Source: Nitrospirota bacterium
Lineage (GTDB): Bacteria; Nitrospirota; Thermodesulfovibrionia; Thermodesulfovibrionales; UBA1546
DNA length: 64,000 nt
Assembly: GCA_016195565.1 (NCBI GenBank)
Contig: JACPZK010000006.1
Span: forward strand, 94,900 to 158,899
Direction of reading: 5' to 3'
In this document: positions 60,502-64,000 of the stretch, piece by piece
How the letters are laid out: each line of letters starts with the position of its first letter
How positions within the stretch are numbered: the first letter of the stretch is position 1
The notes under the pieces: generated by a model
Databases searched by the model: none
Told to the model about the DNA's origin: nothing
The model's input: the letters and a program-made list of their open reading frames with translations, nothing else
Made by a program: the position numbers and the translations under genes

Positions 60502-60675
60502 CGACATATTAAAACTCCCGGACATGGCTGATTACAAGGCTGTAATACGGAATCTCATCTTTATAGCCATGAATATCTTTATTTTTAAGGCTAAGAAGAC
60601 TGTATTTTCAATAGAAAATTATTTTAAAAAACATCGGAATCTCGCTCTGAGCGCAAAAAATACCGGAGGTAATAT

Positions 60676-61404
60676 TTGGACTTAGGGATACTTGGAAAAA
60701 TAACCTTTGACCTTAATTTTCTGTCTGCCCTTTTCAGTATTGTAATAATTGACCTTATACTTGCAGGAGACAATGCTATTGTTATTGCTATGGCTGTCAG
60801 GTCTCTGCCTACGGAGCAGAGAAAAAAAGGAATTTTTTTTGGTGCGGGCGCTGCTGTCTTATTGAGAGTTATCGCTACCTTTTTCGTTTCTCAACTTCTT
60901 ACTATCAGTTTTATAAAACTTATCGGAGGTATATTAATCACATGGATTGCGGTAAAGCTTTTCATGGAAGGAGTGCCGGAAGATAAAATGGATAAAGAAG
61001 CGACAACAATTGCACAGGCTATTAAAATAATAGTCATTGCGGACATTACAATGGCTACTGATAATATGCTTGCAGTTGGGGGCGCCTCTCATGGTAATTT
61101 GTTTCTCCTCATTTTTGGACTCGGACTGAGCGTGCCTCTCGTTGTCTTTACAAGCAATTTATTGTCAATACTGATGGACAAATATCCCATTATTATTTAT
61201 ATAGGCGCAGCAGTGCTCGGCAAAGTCGGCGGAGAAATGATAATCACAGATCCGTTTACTGTGAATATGCTTAACCCGAGCAATTTGTTTATATATTCCA
61301 CCGAAGCTGTTTTTGCTGTTGGCGTTATTATTACCGGAAAGCTATGGATGAAATGGAAAATTTCAAAAGCTGAAAAAGAGGAACATGTTCATGAGACAGA
61401 TTAA
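60676..61404 (+). CDS. TerC family integral membrane protein (putative Mn2+ exporter)
   Basis: 242 residues starting at TTG 60676, with CCGGAGGT about 8 bp ahead. Seven or more membrane segments. The diagnostic acidic motifs are LILAGDNAIVIAMA in helix 2 and ITMATDNMLAVGGA in helix 6, which form the metal path in TerC/YkoY proteins. Family members export manganese, often to load secreted metalloproteins. It is followed after 27 bp by the cytidylate-kinase-like gene, possibly cotranscribed. Confidence 0.9.
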   Translation: MDLGILGKITFDLNFLSALFSIVIIDLILAGDNAIVIAMAVRSLPTEQRKKGIFFGAGAAVLLRVIATFFVSQLLTISFIKLIGGILITWIAVKLFMEGVPEDKMDKEATTIAQAIKIIVIADITMATDNMLAVGGASHGNLFLLIFGLGLSVPLVVFTSNLLSILMDKYPIIIYIGAAVLGKVGGEMIITDPFTVNMLNPSNLFIYSTEAVFAVGVIITGKLWMKWKISKAEKEEHVHETD

Positions 61405-61431
61405 ACCCCACAATATAATTACGGAGGAACA

Positions 61432-62235
61432 ATGGCAATCTTGACCATATCAAGAGAGTTTGGAAGCGGCGGCAGAGAGATAGGCCTGGCAGTAGCTAAA
61501 GCTTTGAACTATGAATACATTAATAAAGAACGAATTCTCGCTGACATACGCGCTACGGGAAAAGATTGGGAAACATACGGCAAAAACCTTGATGAACACT
61601 GCCCTACCATTTGGGAAAAATATGACTGGTCGTTCAGGGGTTTCAATGCCCTGCTCCAGAGTCTTATACTGCATTATGCGCTTAACGACAAAGTGGTAAT
61701 TATGGGAAGAGGCGGAAACTTTCTGCTGAAAGATATCCCTTATGCGCTCAGAGTCCGTGTTACAGCGCCTATTGAACAGAGAGTTGAAAGAATCTTGAAA
61801 AGAGAATCAATGGATAAAGACACTGCACACTGGCTTATTGAAAAAACGGATAAAGAAAGGGCATGTTTCATCCATTTGATATACGGTAAGCACTGGGACA
61901 GCCCTGAAGAATATGACATGGTGCTGGATGGAGGCTCAAAGACTCTTGATGAACTTACAGCTATCGTTAAAGAAGCACTGCTGGACAGAGACAAGTTTAA
62001 GACAGAGGAGGCAATGAATATCCTCAGGATGAAGTCTCTTGCAGCAAAAATCAAGGCAGAACTGCTTACCGACCCATCGTTCTTTATCCCCACACTGGAC
62101 GTTATTTATGACGGTAAAGAGATTGTCCTCCGCGGCGTTATACACAATCCTAAAGAACACAAGCGTATTGAAGAAAAGGCAAAACAGCTTGCAGGAGAAG
62201 TATCTATAAAATGCGAGTTGCATTACAGGACATAA
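61432..62235 (+). CDS. Cytidylate kinase-like protein with C-terminal BON-like domain
   Basis: 267 residues. The first 195 are a P-loop kinase of the AAA_26/cytidylate kinase-like family: ISREFGSGGREIGLAVA (Walker A variant), VIMGRGGNFLLKD and the LID-like RILKRESMDKDTAHWLIEKTD. The last 65 residues (LLTDPSFFIPTLDVIYDGKEI, shown in part) resemble a BON domain. The substrate is not known to be CMP. Standard cmk is expected elsewhere. Confidence 0.82.
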   Translation: MAILTISREFGSGGREIGLAVAKALNYEYINKERILADIRATGKDWETYGKNLDEHCPTIWEKYDWSFRGFNALLQSLILHYALNDKVVIMGRGGNFLLKDIPYALRVRVTAPIEQRVERILKRESMDKDTAHWLIEKTDKERACFIHLIYGKHWDSPEEYDMVLDGGSKTLDELTAIVKEALLDRDKFKTEEAMNILRMKSLAAKIKAELLTDPSFFIPTLDVIYDGKEIVLRGVIHNPKEHKRIEEKAKQLAGEVSIKCELHYRT

Positions 62236-62286
62236 GTTAGGAGTTGAGAGTTAGAAATTGAGAATGCTAAAAAAAGTTTGTTTTGT

Positions 62287-62365
62287 GTCATTCCCGCGAA
62301 AGCGGGAAGCCAGAAGTCTCTGATTTTAAAGAATACTGTATTCCCCGATTAAGTCGGGGAATAAC
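62287..62365. repeat. Dispersed palindromic repeat, family B (copy 5)
   Basis: GTCATTCCCGCGAAAGCGGG, the spacer AAGTCTCTGATTTTAAA, then GTATTCCCCGATTAAGTCGG and AATAAC. It is near identical to copy 1 at 6839 including outside flanks (GAATTTGGGACTTTTT). AT-rich complementary arms (GAGTTGAGAGTTAGAAATTG and the 62400-62432 tract) flank it. Confidence 0.9.
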
Positions 62366-62417
62366 GAATTTGGGACTTTTTCGGGGGTCTCAAATTGAAG
62401 AATAGAATTTTTAATTT

Positions 62418-62990
62418 TCAACTCTTAATTTTCATCACCTTCCGCACATGATAAATCCTCTGAAAAACCGTCACATGCGTAAGGACAAACATTACCAAGA
62501 GAATCGGCGTAAACCATCCGGTCAGCAAAGCGAATATCAGAAGGATTATCCTCTCCGGTCTTTCCATGATGCCTGTCTTGCACTCTTCCCCTAACCCCTC
62601 TGCCCTTGCCCTTGCATAGCTGATTAAAAATGCGCCAACCAATGTGCCAAGGCTGAGGAAGGCAGCGTTATGCTCACCTTTTGAAGCAAGATACCATGCA
62701 ACAGAAAGAAAGAGAAACGCATCTGAATATCTGTCAAGCACTGAATCAAGAAAAGCTCCAAACTTTGTAACTTTATTGTTCACCCTCGCAGAAATTCCGT
62801 CAAGCATGTCAAGCAATCCGCCGATGAGAATAAGCAAGCCTCCGAGCTTTATGTTATAAGGGATAACTAAAGCGGCAATGGCTGTGATTATAAAACCTGC
62901 TATCGTAAAAATATTTGGATGGATTCTGATTCTTTTGAGGATTGGGCTGAGAGGAGCGTCTAAGAAATGGCCGAGTTTGGCGCCAATCAT
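62418..62990 (-). CDS. CDP-alcohol phosphatidyltransferase (inositol-type)
   Basis: 190 residues with six membrane segments. The CDP-alcohol transferase signature D-G-(x)2-A-R-(x)8-G-(x)3-D-(x)3-D is in DMLDGISARVNNKVTKFGAFLDSVLDRYSD (given here by its first and last residues; Asp/Gly/Ala/Arg/Asp/Asp all present). The gene is coupled by 4 bp to the Ino1 gene upstream, so the accepted alcohol is likely myo-inositol 1-phosphate, giving a phosphatidylinositol-phosphate-type lipid, or another polyol. Confidence 0.85.
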   Translation of the reverse strand: MIGAKLGHFLDAPLSPILKRIRIHPNIFTIAGFIITAIAALVIPYNIKLGGLLILIGGLLDMLDGISARVNNKVTKFGAFLDSVLDRYSDAFLFLSVAWYLASKGEHNAAFLSLGTLVGAFLISYARARAEGLGEECKTGIMERPERIILLIFALLTGWFTPILLVMFVLTHVTVFQRIYHVRKVMKIKS

Positions 62991-64000
62991 CTATCTCTTT
63001 TTCCGGCAATAAATTCTTCCAGCATATTGCGCGCCTGTTCGTCGGAGAATTGCTTCATCGGATGCTTCATGAAATACGCCGATGGAGAAACAAGCGCACC
63101 GCCTGTCTTTCTGTCACGCGCAATCTTACAGCACCTTATGGCGTCTATGACAACGCCTGCGCTGTTTGGAGAATCTTCAACAGAAAGCCTTAGTTCAAAA
63201 TTAACAGGGATATTTCCGAAACCCCTCCCTTCCATCCTTAAAAAGCAGACCTTGTTATCATTCAGCCATGGGATATAATCAGAGGGGCCTATATGAATAT
63301 TATCCGCATTAAGGGGATTGGTAAGCTGCGACTGAACAGCCTCTGTCTTTGATATCTTCTTGGATTTCAGCCTTGTATGATTCAGCATATTCAGAAAATC
63401 GGTATTGCCGCCGACATTCAACTGATATGTATTGTCAACCTTAACGCCCCTGTCAATGAACAGCTTTGTAAGCATCCTGTGTATTATTGTTGCGCCTATC
63501 TGGCTCTTGACGTCATCTCCTATAATTGGGATGTTCCTTTCTTCAAAGCGCTTTGCCCACGACCTGCTGGATGCTATAAAGACAGGCACACAGTTAACTA
63601 AACTCACGCCGGTTTTCAGGCACGCCTCTGCATAAAAGGCAGTTGCCTTCTCAGAGCCTACAGGCAGATAGTTTAAGAGCATCTCTGCTCCGCTCTGCTT
63701 TAAAACTCTTGCGACATCACACGGTTTTTTATCCGCAGCAAGAAATCTTCGTTTCTCAGGATAATCTTTCATGTGCTGCGATATCCCGTCCAGTATTTCT
63801 CCCATCTTAACAATGACAGGATAATCATTGAGCTTCTTATTGAATACCTTTGTGCAATTTGGCTCCGCAAACACAGCCTCTTCCAGCGCTCTGCCAACTT
63901 TTCTCCTGTCAATGTCAAATGCGGCAACTATGTCCATATCTGCAGGCTTGTATCCTCCGAGGTTATAATGCATCAAGCCCAACGACTTGTCAGGATGCCT
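62987..64000 (-). CDS. ino1: Inositol-1-phosphate synthase, N-terminally cut by window end
   Basis: The frame is open to base 64000 on the minus strand (KSLGLMHYNLGGYKPADMD), so the first 50 or so residues, including the N-terminal NAD loop, lie outside. Visible family parts are VAAFDIDRRKVG, LLNYLPVGSEKATAFYAEAC, NCVPVFIASS, IGDDVKSQIGATIIHRML, NVGGNTDFLNM and the SAGVVIDAIRCCKIARD end. The enzyme makes myo-inositol-1-phosphate from glucose-6-phosphate. It is translationally coupled to the CDP-alcohol transferase. In Thermotogota and Archaea the same pair serves inositol lipids or osmolytes. Confidence 0.92.
   Translation of the reverse strand, partial: RHPDKSLGLMHYNLGGYKPADMDIVAAFDIDRRKVGRALEEAVFAEPNCTKVFNKKLNDYPVIVKMGEILDGISQHMKDYPEKRRFLAADKKPCDVARVLKQSGAEMLLNYLPVGSEKATAFYAEACLKTGVSLVNCVPVFIASSRSWAKRFEERNIPIIGDDVKSQIGATIIHRMLTKLFIDRGVKVDNTYQLNVGGNTDFLNMLNHTRLKSKKISKTEAVQSQLTNPLNADNIHIGPSDYIPWLNDNKVCFLRMEGRGFGNIPVNFELRLSVEDSPNSAGVVIDAIRCCKIARDRKTGGALVSPSAYFMKHPMKQFSDEQARNMLEEFIAGKRDR

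Noticed and set aside
60434-60675. Manganese (yybP-ykoY) riboswitch before terC
   Set aside because: Gene context fits, and TGCCGACATA loosely recalls the motif, but the conserved GGGGAGUAG-like start and paired loops are not seen. Kept only as a low-confidence structured leader.

Overview
The window is 64 kb of a chromosome from an anaerobic, chemolithoautotrophic or acetogen-like bacterium. The gene content points to the Nitrospirota/Thermodesulfovibrionia or a deltaproteobacterial-type lineage: a bacterial CODH/acetyl-CoA synthase cluster, a Sec-containing membrane formate dehydrogenase, NfnAB, a MamK-type actin, HgcAB, and many NtrC, PilZ and type IV pilus style regulators. The phylum is my inference from gene content; there is no rRNA here.

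Layout. 1-7 kb: a macro-domain protein cut by the window edge, an M48 protease/ABC exporter operon on the minus strand, a TrmO gene inside what looks like an integron gene cassette, and a transglutaminase-like protein. 7-11.7 kb: fdnGHI-like formate dehydrogenase with an in-frame UGA (Sec205). 12-19.9 kb: EndoQ-like nuclease, Yip1-like membrane protein, tRNA-Val(GAC), moeA, a zinc phospholipase C-like protein, a strongly expressed-looking 22-residue peptide gene, mtgA, a second cassette-like locus (unknown protein plus GIY-YIG), a RelE/ParE toxin-antitoxin pair, and thiD. 20.3-33.2 kb: the Wood-Ljungdahl carbonyl branch acsE-acsD-acsC-acsB-cooS followed by NuoE/NuoF/NuoG-like electron-transfer subunits and an orphan NuoF C-terminal fragment gene. 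33.4-34.3 kb: a third cassette-like locus (methyltransferase). 34.7-39.6 kb: CheY, PilB/GspE and zinc-ribbon operon, then NfnAB. 39.7-47.7 kb: scpA, an amidase, a MamK-like actin, a pseudo-receiver/SPOR protein, marC, a PilZ-PATAN-DnaJ-TPR protein and a tail-anchored coiled-coil protein. 47.8-49.2 kb: hgcB and hgcA, the mercury methylation pair, divergent from mutS.

52.7-59.8 kb: a two-component system (heme-c-type sensor kinase and sigma-54 activator) followed by a palindromic operator, a textbook -24/-12 promoter and an operon of two universal stress proteins, two single-helix microproteins, a YeiH-like anion exporter interrupted by an in-frame UGA, and a secreted rhodanese, ending in a perfect 46-nt palindrome. 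59.8-64 kb: an SRPBCC protein, TerC, a cytidylate-kinase-like protein, and an inositol-phosphate lipid pair (CDP-alcohol transferase and Ino1, the latter cut by the window end).

How the genes fit together. Formate dehydrogenase, MoeA, AcsABCDE, NfnAB and the NuoEFG-like subunits together form a C1/redox core. HgcA is a corrinoid methyltransferase related to the corrinoid protein of this same pathway, so its methyl supply is plausibly encoded 20 kb away. Two families of dispersed palindromic repeats lie between many genes, including inside the acs operon. They create false N-terminal extensions in naive gene calls (AcsB, the orphan NuoF fragment, MarC). The most promising new items are the sigma-54 sulfur-stress operon with microproteins and an internal UGA, the scattered attC-like gene cassettes without an integrase, and the amidase-MamK-SPOR cluster.
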